A stretch of DNA of 64,000 nt. It comes from Saposhnikovia divaricata. Lineage: Eukaryota; Streptophyta; Magnoliopsida; Apiales; Apiaceae. Shown here piece by piece: positions 10,862 to 23,465 of this stretch; positions within the stretch are counted from its first letter, which is position 1; each line of letters begins with the position of its first letter. The DNA lies in NCBI GenBank assembly GCA_036435485.1, contig CM071597.1, positions 146,007,647 to 146,071,646 of the forward strand, read 5' to 3'. The notes beneath the pieces are model-generated. The model was not told where the DNA came from and made no database searches. It saw nothing but the letters and a program-made list of their open reading frames with translations. The position numbers and the translations under genes are program-made.

Positions 10862-12081
10862 GCAACAAATATAAATGAAATCAAAAGTGTAAACAACTAA
10901 ACAAGTATCAACTACAAATATTGCTTACAGATATGATGATGATAGATACATACATACATACATACATACATAAGAAAGAGGACAAGGAACCTGACCTGTG
11001 GATGTATGAGAAATGGGGGTGGGTTTATGACAAAGGGGGTTTACCACAACCTAATTTCTAAAATCTCTAGGGTCCGCCTTTTTCTCACCCGCACCTTTTG
11101 TAATATTAATTACAAATTATATTTTCCTTAAAATTCAAAAATGTTGATCAAATATATATTGATATTTTAATATACTTATTTTTCATCAAATGATATATTA
11201 CAATGTTAGTTGTATAAAATATTATAAAATCTTTGACAAAAACCCTTTCTTTTTTCTTTGTGCTAAATAAATCTTTGAAAAAATCTTAACTAATGTTGTA
11301 TGGTCGACAATAGTATTAAATATTTTTCAGTTTTAGAAATCATGTAATCCGATTTTGTTATTTGTATTCAAATATTTTCTTTGCCAAAGTCAATGAAAAT
11401 TATTAAATTTTAACTATAATTTAATAACATGATAATAATAATCAAAATAATGGAATAATAAATTCATTAAAACAATTCTCTTCGACTTTAAGGCAATAAT
11501 GAAAAAGTAATCGTTATTCAGTTAAGGTCAAGCTTTTTTTCTATTAACTAAAAAGAAGAAGTTTTTTTTTATATTTATGCATAAATCTTTATTTTAAAAA
11601 AAAGGCACTCATTATGGAGAAATTAAAAAGGCATTTTAAATAAGAAATAATACAGGGATCCATCCCCATGTTTGTTGAAGAAATATCCATCTTGTTTGGA
11701 TCCCCATCTTCTCCTTTCACAAATGGCATGTGATATTATCAACTTGACAGAAGAAAACTAGAAAAGCTGGGAAGAAAATAACTAAACAAGAAACTTAACT
11801 GCAACAAATCATTTGCCTTGGCCTTAATTTACCAGCAACAAATGATAACCAACTATTATGATACTATTGGCAGTAGGAAGAAGAGAACCTTAAGCACTGA
11901 TAACAACAGAATAGATATGATCATCAGCTAAAACTGTAACACTATAATAACCTCCCAATCACTCTTATAAACACAAAGGACAAGTTCATAGTTTCTTCTG
12001 TATTTACACAAACACAACAATGAACTCCAACTGAGTATGTACCCTACAATTACAAAGTAAAACAAACAAGTGTACACCACA
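10862..12081. other. Promoter side of the S18 gene and 3' flank of the reductase
   Basis: No gene is supported. A TACA microsatellite (about eight units) lies at 10942-10973, just upstream of the S18 start and probably in its 5' UTR or promoter. From 11100 to 11640 the DNA is very AT-rich. The last 300 bp hold the likely 3' UTR of the reductase gene. Confidence 0.5.
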
Positions 12082-14918
12082 TCAACCTCTGTTTCTCTGG
12101 TACGACATAGAAACACTATCTGTTTCATCAAGAAAAGGATAATCAGTGTAGCCAACTACTGGATCAGATGTATAGAACGTGCTTCTATCATATTTGTTAA
12201 GGGGAGCATCCAGCTCAAACCGCTTGGGTAGATCAGGGTTCGCTATGAACAAACGACCATAAACAACAAGGTCTGCATGGTTTGAAGCAACTGCATTATT
12301 ACCATCTTCCCTTTCATAACCCCCCGCAACAATAAAAGTGCCACTAAATGATTTTCTCATAGGCACCAGACTCTTAGAGCATTTAACTTTTTCTCCCAGA
12401 GTTTTCATCCTCGGCTCGATCACATGCAAATAGAGAATGCCATATTTATTCAAGGCTTTAGCCATATAAAGTCCCAAAGCTTCTGGATTTGAATCACCTG
12501 ATTCATTGTATCTTGCAAATGGCGAAAGCCTTATGCCTACTCTATCTGCTCCTATCTCTTTTGACACAGCTTCAACAATTTCCAAAGCAAATCTACAACG
12601 GTTCTCCAAGGAGCCTCCGTACTCATCTGTTCGGTCGTTGACTTGATCTTTCAGAAACTGGTCTATTAGGTATCCATTAGCACCGTGGATTTCAACGCCA
12701 TCAAAACCTACATTGTAAGTAGAAGGAAAACATCACCAAAATTGTTAGGTTATCCCCCTGCCCCCCATGTTTGTGGAACGGTCGGGTGCTATGAATAAGT
12801 GCGAGGGAAGTCCTCGCCCTGCAAGCTAGCTTTTTAGGTTTCGATAGGCCCAATAGCTCCCAACAAGTAAAGTTGTGAGGTTATCCCCCCCCCCCCCCAA
12901 TGTTTGTGAAACGGTCGGGTGCCTATGAACAAGTGCGAGGGAAGTCCTCACCCTGCAAGCTAGCTTTTTAGGTTTAGATAGGCCCTGTATGGGAGGGAGC
13001 CGATTGGGCTCCTGTATGGGCCTAGGGGAACCCCAGTTACAGGGTAAGAGTAAGTTGGCAAACCCAATGTATGAAGGGGAATTTGTTGCGTTATCCCATA
13101 TTGAGTACTACTAAAACAAACATCCAAGCTGTTTGGATAACAAAAAAGTATTTCCTTTCAGTTTTGCGACTTCAGAATTTAAATTTGATTTGCGAACCTA
13201 AGAATTTATCATTTCTCCCTTTCACATTCTATAAAACTTAAAGCAACTTCGTCTTCAGCACAACTAATTGCTGATATATCATTTCCCCCTATCACATTCT
13301 CTAAACTTGATAAGCAACTTTCATTTGAGCACAATTAAGTGTAGCTTGAAGGCGTACCAGCCTCCATGGCATTCTTAGCAGCAAGTCTAAAATCATTTAT
13401 AATATGAGGGATTTCCTCGGTACTGAGTCGTCGAGGCCTCCAAAAATGTGAACCGTCGTTACTATGGATAATTGGTTTGTCTGTAGAAGAGACTGGAGCC
13501 TGTCCATTGGGCTGGAAACCTACAACATATCAAATTGACAGAAGACATTGTTAGTAGGAAGGTAACTTCTTGTTGATACAAAAGAAAGTATTTCATGCGA
13601 ATATGAATACACTATCTTTTGGGACCAATGAGTTGAAACAAACATCCATCTTACTTTTTATAAAAGTTTCATAATTTTCCAAAAAATGTACTTGCTTTAA
13701 AGTTACACCTGCAATTTAGGCTAAACTCCAACCATGATAAATTTTATTCTTGAAAGGAATTAATCAGTCTTATTTAATACCTGTATTTGAAACCCTCCCC
13801 ACGTGCCAGATCTGACAAAAAAAGATGCCACCTTTGGCATGAACAGCATCAACAATAGGTTTCCAGGCTTCAACTTGTTCCTTTTTCCAGATACCAGGCA
13901 TATGTGGATACCTTCAATCAATAATCACTTTTGTTTATACTAATAACACATTTTTGCATTTACATTTGCCCTCACATCTAACATATCCGACTGAAAGCAA
14001 TGACAGATGTATCAGTGTTTACCCTATGCCAGTGTCAGAAATCACAGCTCCTTCAGCTATAAGAAGGCCACCTTTCGTGGTTCTTTGGGTATAATATAAT
14101 ACATTATGTGGCTGAGGAACATTTCCGTATGATCTCATTCTTGTTAGAGGTGCCAGAACTACTCTGTAGAAATCGGAGGGCAAAAATATTACGAGTAAGC
14201 GTCCAAGCTATTGTGCTTAAAATGTTTCACAAACAAACATAACTCGGGCTACAATAGGTTACGCGTACCATTACAGAGACTTAGTGATTCATTCCGCAGA
14301 TCAGAACACTAGTTATTATAAAGTGCTATCCACTCAACACTGTGCTTAGCAAGATAGATTCAAACCACAGGCTCTAGTTCAAATATTAAGTATAAACATA
14401 AAATCTGAGGAAGAGATTGAAACCATGAGTTAATCATGACAGAACATACTTGTTTGTAGTGTAAGGGTAAATAAAAGTGAAACCCATACTTGTTTGTTAG
14501 ACCAACATTTACAAACAACTAGAGAACAAAAAGAAGAACTTGGTAATCTTTTACTCCTAAATCAAAAGGAATATAAGCCTGACATATTCCCAAGAATCAA
14601 GATAGGATAGAACACAAATGGCTGACACACCACTTGGAAGATCATGTGGATTATATTTATATATGTTAGAAATCAATTTTCTTAGTACTATTTCTTCTAT
14701 GCTGCAGATTATTCAGCGGAAACAGATACCAATAATTAAAGTTCTTAGTGTCAGGTGATAATTTATCAAAAACAAAATATGAAATAAATGAAAATAAAAG
14801 TTCCTAATACATGATCAAGTAAAAGTATTGTGAAACATATATACCTGTGAGAGAGCTGAAAGTTACCCATTTTGTAAGGGGTAATAAGGGGAACATGAAG
14901 CTTCTGCTCCTTCCCCAT
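12082..14918 (-). CDS. OPR: 12-oxophytodienoate reductase, OPR-I (OPR1/2-like) class, five exons
   Basis: An FMN-dependent, NADPH-using old-yellow-enzyme reductase of alpha,beta-unsaturated carbonyls in oxylipin metabolism. Exons on the minus strand: 14918-14845, 14163-14023, 13911-13781, 13519-13358 and 12707-12082; all introns are GT/AG and phases close to 1134 nt (377 aa), the normal family length. Visible are the N-terminal barrel entry (VPLITPYKMGNFQLSHR, then LAPLTRMRSYGN), IWHVGRVSN, the active-site stretch VEIHGANGYLIDQF followed by NDRTDEYGGS, and the C-terminal YGRLFIANPDLPKRF and FYTSDPVVGYTDYPF. HGAN rather than HGAH, and no SRL peroxisomal signal (the end is YQRNRG), place it with cytosolic OPR-I enzymes rather than the jasmonate-forming OPR3 type. 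It appears intact. Intron 4 carries a tandem repeat. Confidence 0.93.
12742..12985. repeat. Two-copy tandem repeat (about 129 bp) in OPR intron 4
   Basis: Two copies of a block running from GAGGTTATCCCCC through ATGTTTGTGRAACGGTCGGG and GCAAGCTAGCTTTTTAGGTT to GATAGGCCC. Copy 2 begins near 12872 and has a longer C-run (14 C). The sequence is unlike the surrounding intron and may come from an old LTR element. Confidence 0.75.
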
Positions 14919-15909
14919 TATTCTTCACACTGCAGATTTCCCGGTTGTAAACTTTTCTAACACCGCTCACAATCACCTAACTCTGTATATCTAGGAAATA
15001 TGGCAAACTTTTATCTTCTTGTTTGCTATACAATAAACACAAGGAAGCCGTGACATCTTTACATTCAATAAAAATTGGGTTTTATTTCATAAATTCAGAT
15101 TTTTTTTTAAATAATATAATTTACGAAAATACCAATATAACTACATGTAATTTGCTGTACATTGTTGAATTTTTGCAAAAAGTTGGTATTTTTGTAAAAA
15201 AAATTTCAAAAAAAGTTTTTTGCAAATATTTTGAGAACATGCTAAAATTGCAAAAAAAAAAATTAAAAAAATGATATTTTTGATAAGTATTCTAAAAAAA
15301 AATTGATATTATCTCTATTTATGAAAAATTATAATCCCATCATTTTTTAGACTTTATCTTTTTGAATGTTTCTCTAAATTATTGATATTCCGAATATTTT
15401 TAAAAATGATAAAATTTTATAATATAAAAATTAATTATATACATTACTTTTTCTCAGTATAATCATTTTATTCATTATATTGATCTCAATCAATTTACAT
15501 TCTAGTAAGCTTCTTCCCTGTGTATTAGTTCCCTTTTTGCCAAAAAGAAGCTCCAGCTCTTTTAACTTTCGTATCTATCCTAACTTATATGTAAATAAAA
15601 TCTTATATGTAAATAAATAAAAAGAATGGAGAAAATAGCTATTACAAGATTATAAAAATCGTTCATGAGGACCGGATCCTAAATTAAAAATGTATCAGTT
15701 GAGATTAGCATACGTAAATGATTGACGATAACAAAATAGAAACGAGCATGATAATAATTGAGATAAGATCATCTTTATGGAAAGTCCATTTCCCATTTAA
15801 TTATCCCATAATAAGACAGACAAGCAAAAGCCGGACCCGGTACGCTACGCAACTTGAGTGATAGATCCATCCAATTTGACCCTACTCATATGACTAACTA
15901 CGAACGTAA
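14919..15909. other. AT-rich upstream region of the reductase gene
   Basis: Contains the promoter side of the OPR gene (just above 14918) and then very AT-rich DNA. No ORF with a family signature, and no element ends recognised. Confidence 0.5.
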
Positions 15910-16666
15910 GAGCAATTAGAATGCGTGAGGCCAAGTTCACATACATGTGGATTTTTTTAATGCCACGTAGGAAAGAAATGGACTTGAATAGCAACTTGTA
16001 AAAACAGTACAATGGAATCATATGGTCAAGTGAATAAACAAATCAACTAACAGAGAAAGAAAGTAATAAAAAACAAAAGCAAAAACAAAAAAAACAATAA
16101 ATAATTAAACAAAGACATGGAAAGTTTTAAAGCTGAACTACAATGCGTGAGGCCAAGTCCACATACATGTGGGTCCTTTTTAATGCCACGTAGGAAAGAA
16201 ATGGACTTGGGCAGCAACTTGCAAAAACAGTACAATGGAATCATATGGCCAAGTGAATAAACAAATCAACTAACAGAGAAAGAAAGTAATAAAAAACAAA
16301 AACAAAAACAAAGAAAGCAATAAATAATTAAACAAAGACATAGAAAGTTTTAAAGCTGCATCAATAAACGAGCTGACCATGGCCAGGAGGGTGGGCATTT
16401 GCCCTGTTTTTTCTGACCTCGCAAAAACCGGCCAAGTTGCTCCAATGATAAAAGTGCAGCCCAAGTCCGTTTTTAGTGTCCCAATGCTTGAAATGGGCAC
16501 GCATTGTAGTTGCTCTAAACGAGCTGGCCATGGCCTGGAGGGTGGGCATTTGCCCTGTTTTTTCTGACCTGGCAAAAACCGGCCAAGTTGCTCCAATGAT
16601 AAAAGTGCAGACCAAGTCCGTTTTTAGTGTCCCAATGCTTGAAATGGGCACGCATTGTAGTTGCTC
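15910..16666. mobile_element. PIF/Harbinger-like MITE with both arms duplicated
   Basis: The left end reads GAGCAATTAGAATGCGTG and the right end, reversed, GAGCAACTACAATGCGTG, an 18-bp imperfect terminal inverted repeat. TAA flanks both sides (15907-15909 and 16667-16669), the 3-bp target duplication expected of Harbinger/Tourist elements. Inside, a left arm of about 222 bp occurs twice (from 15920 and 16142) and a right arm of about 151 bp occurs twice (from 16370 and 16521). There is no transposase; short ORFs at 16270-16706 are shadows of the duplicated arms. Confidence 0.7.
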
Positions 16667-16669
16667 TAA

Positions 16670-17646
16670 ACCAAACAACTTTTTATTTATTATTTTTATT
16701 AAATAATTATAAATAAGTATTTAATTTCAAAAAATTTGGAATGGGCAAAAATTGAATCCTTAAATACTGTATCAATTAATAAATTCTTTTCACTCGAGTT
16801 ATTATATCACCCTCCTTTTTTTTTTAATAAAAATTAATTCATTAATGATAAGTCATACGAAATCTACAAATATAATCGAGTTGAACAAATGTAAACAAGA
16901 ACAATAGCTGATTAATCCATTTTTCAGGATATAATCACGCGATTTGTTGAAGATGATATATTTACAAGTACCCTCTTCACCGCATCCATCTGGAGATTTA
17001 TATGTACTTTCGCTTTGTTGTGACCTCCATCCGATCTAATCCTATTTGAACTATCGATCATGGATGCGATCTAATAGAACCTTCATCTTTGAACCAAAAT
17101 CATGAAAATCTTGCCAATCTATATCATTGGCCATGGAACACACCACAACTTAATCAAAATAAAAACCAAACTCACACAAGGAGAGATTAACACAACCCAA
17201 ATAAATTGGGAACTTATTGAAATCCAAATAAATTGGGAGTTTTATTGAATGAAAAACAAGATATGAAAGTAGGAAAAACAAAAAGAAATCGGGATTTTTC
17301 ACCGGTGAAAATTGATGGAAGCCCCCTCAACACTTTCTTAATTCTTAGTACATATAAAAAGAGGAATGTGAATGCTCTTAGTTGGCTAAGTATGAATGTA
17401 TTCAAATTTTCTTGAACATTATATTTGTCAATTTAAAATTAGTTTTATTATTTATGAGTTTAAATCATAATTTTTATTTAATAATTGTAGAATAACTTCA
17501 ATATCTAATTCAAATGAGTAGTACTACATATCTTGAATTAGATCCCAAATATATTTCCAAATAACATATGTCATGTTTTTATTTTTGAAATTTATATTTA
17601 TATACGGGAGATCCATCACAATTATGATAAAATATCCAATAATATA
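16670..17646. other. Gene-free AT-rich DNA
   Basis: No gene supported. 16850-17200 is somewhat less AT-rich and could be a decayed element, but nothing can be identified. Confidence 0.4.
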
Positions 17647-17842
17647 GGACCTGTTTGGGAAAACTTTTAATAAGTCCTTATGGACTTAAATTAGGGTAAA
17701 ATTTTTATATTTTGATATATATTTTTTTATACAAGTATTTAATGTATGTTTGAAATTCTATATGTTGCCAAAAAAATCTCTAACTTTATCTTAAAATAAA
17801 ATAAGTTGACTTATTCTAAAAATAAGTTCCCCAAACACTCCC
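17647..17842. mobile_element. Small hAT-like MITE
   Basis: The left end GGACCTGTTTGGGAAAACTT and the reversed right end GGGAGTGTTTGGGGAACTTA form an imperfect terminal inverted repeat of the common plant type GGRNNTGTTTGGGRAA, enclosing about 196 bp of AT-rich DNA. No clear 8-bp target duplication was found, so the class is tentative. Confidence 0.5.
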
Positions 17843-18189
17843 ATAATTACACCTTATCATTTGAAACCGTTTTCTAAAATCATTCGGAACCGTTTTGTAA
17901 AGGATTTTGGAGATTATAACATTTCTCAATTCGAATATCACTAACATCTTATAAAATTATTATTAGCTCACAATATGCAAACAAATGTTTTATAAAAAAA
18001 GATACAAACAAAAGTAAACATTTTAATCACATTAGACGTTTATCACTAATTTCGATTTTATTTTGGTTTGAAATCCAATTTTGGTATAAACTTTTTTTTG
18101 AAGGATATCATTATAAACCAACTATAAATAAAAAATAGTAAAAGAGATTCGTCCGTACATCACACAAGTTACATGTTTGTTGGTCCGAA

Positions 18190-19022
18190 TCTATCTATTA
18201 TCTATATAATACCACAACATGTACCATTTTAATCCATCTTAAATTACTATTTTGATCTCCTACATTCATTAATACACATCAATTAAAATTCATATTTAAT
18301 ATGTGCATGCATTAATATACATCATTTAAAAAAACGTATTTAATATATTTATTTAATATCCATCTTAAATAACTATTTTGACCCTCTACATTCATTAATA
18401 CACATCAATTAAGATTCATATTTAATATGTGCATTCATTAATATACATCAATTAAAATTCGTATTTAATATGTTTATTTAATACTATCTACTTAATTATA
18501 ACACTTTCGTTACATTGCAATTAACTAAGCATTAGAAGAAGTTTGTGCCTCGCACGAGTATAGAAGCCTTGGAACTCACTATAAATGATCTAACATTATT
18601 GAAGAAATAATACTGAAACATTAACTTCAGATTGTTAACTACATATTTTTGCTATGCAATCTATAGAATAAATTAATTTTGTGTACTATAATTTAGTATT
18701 TTTAATTTATAGAATACAATATTTTTTTTATACTTTCTTGGCTCTAGTGCATTACTTGACATTCTGTAATATCAAATACAAGAAATACATGACTCTAAGC
18801 ACTTTGGAAAAATAAAGGATACATTTGAACGTTTAACCAAAATGGGAGATGTTGAAATGGGGACAAAATAAACGTTGGTTAAAAAAGAACGCGCTAAACT
18901 AAAAAGACTTTTAATCGTTACAATATCAATTACTAATATTAATATCAAAACGTAACGAGAAAAACTGCAATACCAATTATAAAATAAAACAATCCCGTGC
19001 CTTGCACGAGAATTGAAGCTAG
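18190..19022 (+). mobile_element. Non-autonomous Helitron
   Basis: The 5' end is TCTATCTATTATCTATATAA directly after an A, and the 3' end is CCCGTGCCTTGCACGAG (hairpin stem CGTGC/GCACG), then ATTGAAGCTAG, directly before a T. These are the plant Helitron hallmarks: 5' TC, a short 3' hairpin about 10 nt from a CTRR end, and insertion between A and T without target duplication. There is no Rep/helicase ORF. A second, decayed copy of the 3' hairpin (GTGCCTCGCACGAGTATAGA) lies at about 18545, suggesting read-through or tandem acquisition. Confidence 0.75.
18231..18483. repeat. Two-copy tandem repeat (about 126 bp) inside the Helitron
   Basis: Copies from 18231 and 18358 share ATCCATCTTAAATNACTATT, ACATTCATTAATACACATCA and the following AT-rich segment. 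Confidence 0.75.
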
Positions 19023-19379
19023 TTAAATATAAACTTATAAATCTTTTCCTGCATATTAGTTATTAATTATATTAAATGTATGTGTTGAAAATAATTAAAA
19101 ATACATAATTGTTTTATTAAAAAAAACTTGATAATAATGTACCTTGAACACACATTATCATTTTTCAGTGCAAACTTTATAATTTTTTGAACTAAAAAAT
19201 TTTCAACCTCAACTTTTGTTTTGAATAGTAGAAAACCAATTACTCCTATATTAATAAAACATAGTTGTGATATTTTTTTGAATATTGAATTTTTTTTATA
19301 ACGTATGTTCAACACATAAATAACTTATACCATCTTAAGATTATATTATCACATACATATTATTAATACATATGTTACT

Positions 19380-20045
19380 GTTGAAGCCAATTTTCGTCAA
19401 GGACTTAGCTCCAAGATTAGATTTATAATCGGGTATTCGGATATAGATAGTAAGAAGGGTTTTAATGATTATAAAGAACACAATAAGGGTTTTAGATATG
19501 GGGCGGCTCTTGAGAGTAATTTCTCTATGAAGTTAGAGTTTTTCGGATCCTTTCTCAAGTTGCCTACGTATTCTTTTATAAGGAATCAAGCCCACGTAGT
19601 TCTTTTTCGTATTGATTTCTGTTTAGGCCCATTCTCCTATTCTTTGGGAGCAAGTTACCTATTCATGGTAGGTTTCCTCGTATATCCGATCCGTAATAAT
19701 ATAAGGTTTCTTATAGTCGAAGGCTGATGACGTCATTGTTCAATCGCCACAATATTTTAATCATACTTGTTTAGAAGGTCCAATGGGTCATTAGTCATTG
19801 GGTTCAAGAGACGGTCCAATAAATTTTGCCAAAATGAATCCATCATGAATTTAATGTCAAGTATGCTTCTAGTATCTTGTAGATGAAGACTGATTACGTC
19901 AATGTTGTAACCGCCTCAAATAACTTGATGGGTCGGTTTTCAACACGTCCAATTGGTCATCAGTCGTTGGGCCTAAGAGTCGGTCCATTGATCGCCGGGC
20001 ATACGTGTCGGTTTATTGGTCGTCAGTATCAATTGTACTTCCAAT
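19380..20045 (+). mobile_element. LTR-retrotransposon remnant (LTR-like)
   Basis: The block starts with TGTTGAAGCCAATTTTCGTC and contains CAAGTTGCCTACGTATTC followed by ATAAGGAATCAAGCCCACGT, phrases commonly found in plant gypsy LTRs. No coding part, partner LTR or target duplication is recognised, so it is a decayed fragment or solo LTR with uncertain limits. Confidence 0.4.
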
Positions 20046-20404
20046 ATCAAAAGTTACAATACATATTATTAATACTATATTTATATTATCTATCAATTCT
20101 ATATTATACTATTACATGTGAAGCATGGTAGGTTGTTTGTGAGTTTAGTATGTTTTAGTAATTAATAACTAACTTATAATTCATATGATGCATTTGTTTT
20201 TTTAATATGTAATAAATTTTATTTTATGTTACAATCATATTTTTCTATAATCATGATTTTCAATAATTATTTTATTTTTATTGAAATAATTTGTATATTA
20301 AATTAATGATATGCATAGTTTAAAACTTGTATAATGAAATTTTAAATTAAATATGCCGTTAGACGAAATTTAAACCTTGAATCTCTAGTAAAGTAATTTA
20401 ATCA

Positions 20405-22400
20405 TATAAAATATTAAGGGCTTAATGATCCTGTAGTTAACTATAGGAGAATTTCCTACAGTTAACCACTGAAATAAAGACACATCACATACTTTCTTAA
20501 ATAAAAAGACACATCATTAATACCCCGCGGGGCCCTTATAAATAAAAGGTAACAATCACATGATTTTAAAGGTTAACTTTAGGAAATTTTCCTAAAGTTA
20601 ACTGTAGGAACATTTTTCTAAAATAATAAAGGGCAATTTGTTAAATCTAAAATGTAACAATCACATGATTTTAAAGGTTAACTTTAGGAAATTCTCCTAA
20701 AGTTAATTGTAGGAACATTTTTCTCAAATATTAAGGGGCTATTTGTTAAATCTGAACACTATTTTCTGGATGATTAAAATTTCTGAATGAATACTTATCT
20801 GAATGATCGCCGAATAATCTTGTTTGATAAATAAGATATTTTATCTGAACAATAATGTACAATTTTTTTTATTTTAGAAATTATAATAATATTTATCTGT
20901 CATAATCTGCTATTTGATGCACACACTACAAAATTATGTACGAAATCTAAAAATATGTCTGATCATTTTAGAAGTTTAAAATTTCGATCGCCAAAATGCT
21001 ATACGGGATTAAGTTCGACCACAAATCTCTACTTTACTCTATTATTATCATAATACCATATCATTTTTCATTTTTTAATCAATTGTGTTGCACATTGCTT
21101 GCAAAAAGTATTTATTGACCATGTTGATATAAACTATCAAAATTTTAATATGACATTAACAAAAATTTTAACTTAATTTTTTATAATTTTTACAAATAAA
21201 TATAATGATAAATAAGATTTAAATTTGTATATACAATCAATAAAAGAAAATTAATTTATTACCTACATGAACCAACAAAAGTAATATTTAATAATTGTAG
21301 GCAAGGTTACATTTACATAAGAAAACAGACGGACGAACCGTCCAGATAAAAAATTCAACATGTGTCATCCAGATGTTTTTTTGTCTCGTCCAGGAGAATG
21401 AAATCTACACAAACAATCTTAACCACATCAATATGAATCGTCCAGCTCATTCTGTCTCATTCATTCGTTAACAAATGAGGGCCATTTGTTAAATCTGAAC
21501 ACTGAAATAAAGACACATCACATACTTTCTTAAATAAAAAGACACATCACATGATTTTAAAGGTTAACTTTAGGAAATTCTCCTAAAGTTAATTGTAGGA
21601 ACATTTTTCTCAAATATTAATGGGCTATTTGTTAAATCTGAACACTATTTTCTGGATGATTAAAATTTCTGAATGAATACTTATCTGAATAATCGTCGAA
21701 TAATCTTGTTTGATAAATAAGATATTTTATCTTAACAATAATGTACAATTTTTTATTTATTTTAGATATTATAATAATATTTATTTGTCATAATCTGCTA
21801 TTTGATGCATACACTACAAAATTATGTGCAAAATCTAAAAATATGTCTGATCATTTTAGAAGTTTAAAATTTCGATCGCCAAAATGCTAAACGGGATTAA
21901 GTTCGAGCACAAATTTCTACTTTACTCTATTATTATCATAATACCATATCACATTTTCATTTTTTTTTTAATCAATTGGGTTGCACATTGCTTGCAAAAA
22001 GTATTTATTGACCATGTTGATATAAACTATCGAAATTTTAATATAACATTAACAAAATTTTTAACTTAATTTTTTATAATTTTTACAAATAAATATAATG
22101 ATAAATAAGCTTTAAATTTTTATATGCAATTCAATAAAGGAAAATTAATTTATTACATACATGAACCAACAAAAGTAATATTTAAGAATTGTGGGCAAGG
22201 TTACATTTACATAAGAAAATAAATGGACGAACCGTCCAGATAAAAAATCCAGCATGTGTCATCCAGATGTTTTTTTGTCTCGTCCAGGAGAATGAAATCT
22301 ACACAAACAATCTTAACCACATCAATATGAATCGTCCAATTCATTCTGTCTCATTCATTCGTCAACAAATCATTCGTCAACAAATGAGGCCTAAATCATT
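20405..22400. repeat. Tandem direct duplication (period about 886 bp) of a MITE-like element
   Basis: The segment starting GGGCTATTTGTTAAATCTGA occurs at 20736 and again at 21622, and about 0.8 kb after each start is nearly the same. Each copy ends in CAAATGAGG, and the reversed end (CCTCATTTGTTRACGAATGA) resembles the start (ATTTGTTAAATCTGAA), so each copy looks like a hAT-type non-autonomous element. Shorter blocks around the junctions (AAAGACACATCACATACTTT; GTTAACTTTAGGAAATTCTC) are also repeated, and the latter with its mirror TCCTAAAGTTAA forms small hairpins. Non-coding. Confidence 0.65.
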
Positions 22401-22485
22401 AAATTTAAAGGTTCTTGTTTATTACTAAAAATTTAACGATCTCGTTATATACGGATTATTATTACATATTTTATTAGTGAATACA

Positions 22486-22833
22486 GACCCCAAAAACTTC
22501 AACCTTGTTGATCCTATTGAACGGAACACTATTGGCGTGCCGTCATGTGGATGGATTGCTACAAGGTTTCAAGCGGATAACCCTGGTTAATTAGTTGATC
22601 AAATGACTAAATTTATATATACGCACAACAATTTTATATCCATTATTTTCTTATTCTTATAATTAGTGATGACATTCGAATAGACGTGATATTTAATATT
22701 AGGGGTACGGTTCATGCATTGTCATTTGGAGGTCCATACCAGTTGGGGTTTGAAGATGGCATGGCTTGTTTTAGAAGGAAAGCTTCCCACTCAAAAGCTC
22801 CAACCACCTCCAGCATATCTTCCTAAATGTTAA
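22486..22833 (+). pseudogene. LAC: Laccase, last two exons only
   Basis: Laccases are secreted multicopper oxidases of lignin and flavonoid polymerisation. Exon 22486-22585 reads FNLVDPIERNTIGVPSCGW and FQADNPG. After a GT/AG intron (22586-22702) exon 22703-22833 reads VRFMHCHLEVHTSWGLKMAW and LPTQKLQPPPAYLPKC, then TAA. The HCHLEVHTSWGLKM block carries the type-1 and type-3 copper ligands and is intact. No upstream exons are visible before 22486, where a decayed repeat begins, so this is a 5'-truncated relic rather than a functional gene. Confidence 0.85.
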
Positions 22834-23034
22834 TTTTAAGTAATTTACGACAAGTGTTGACAAGTTCCATTACGGAGCTGCATTTGTTTTCACTAATTTT
22901 TTATTTTCTTCAAGGTTTTTTCTTCATCAGCCTCCTTAGTGAGCATGATATGATAGCATTTTACAACTTCTGATTTTTTGTCTGTGACGTTCAATTTCGA
23001 GAAGTTAATGGAAAGAACTTCTTAATAAAGATAT
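22834..23034 (-). pseudogene. Tail of the receptor-like kinase relic, left of the Copia insertion
   Basis: The laccase 3' flank and the far 3' end of the kinase relic meet here. The target duplication GATAT (23030-23034) shows that this sequence was continuous with 32229 onward before Copia inserted. No kinase motif is visible in this part. Confidence 0.4.
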
Positions 23035-23066
23035 TGTTGGAAACGTGTATGGGCTTATACCAAATA

Positions 23067-23116
<50 letters not shown>

Positions 23117-23448
23117 AGAAATTACAATTTCTTTTCTTTCTCTCACACAAGAGCTTCAGTTCTTTCTTTCACTACATAACTGCTGTTTGTTTTCTACACT
23201 TGGTGTGTAATATTTCTTGGTGTGATTTTAAGCTTGCTCCAATGTCCTATTTATTGGCTAGAACAAATACAAATTACATCATTGCATACATCACTATATT
23301 CATTAGTCTTCTGGTAAGCTTTCATAATTCAAGGTTAGCCTATCCTTTTTGACTTATGATGGCAGCCTTTTATTTCTTTAATTCACATACATAGCTTGCA
23401 TCTTTTGTTGACTATATCTTGTGGACAATTTGAGTTTGAATTCTAACA
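23035..23448 (-). repeat. 3' LTR of the Copia element
   Basis: 414 bp, TG...CA. It contains a long (TA)n microsatellite at about 23069-23112, much longer than in the 5' LTR, which accounts for most of the length difference. Confidence 0.93.
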
Positions 23449-23465
23449 CTCCCCCTCAAACTCGA
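23449..23465 (-). other. Copia polypurine tract
   Basis: Minus strand GAGTTTGAGGGGGAG immediately before the 3' LTR; the classical plus-strand primer of Copia elements. Confidence 0.85.

Noticed and set aside
16270..16706. Four overlapping ORFs of 62-108 aa on both strands.
   Set aside because: Shadows of the duplicated right arm of the MITE.
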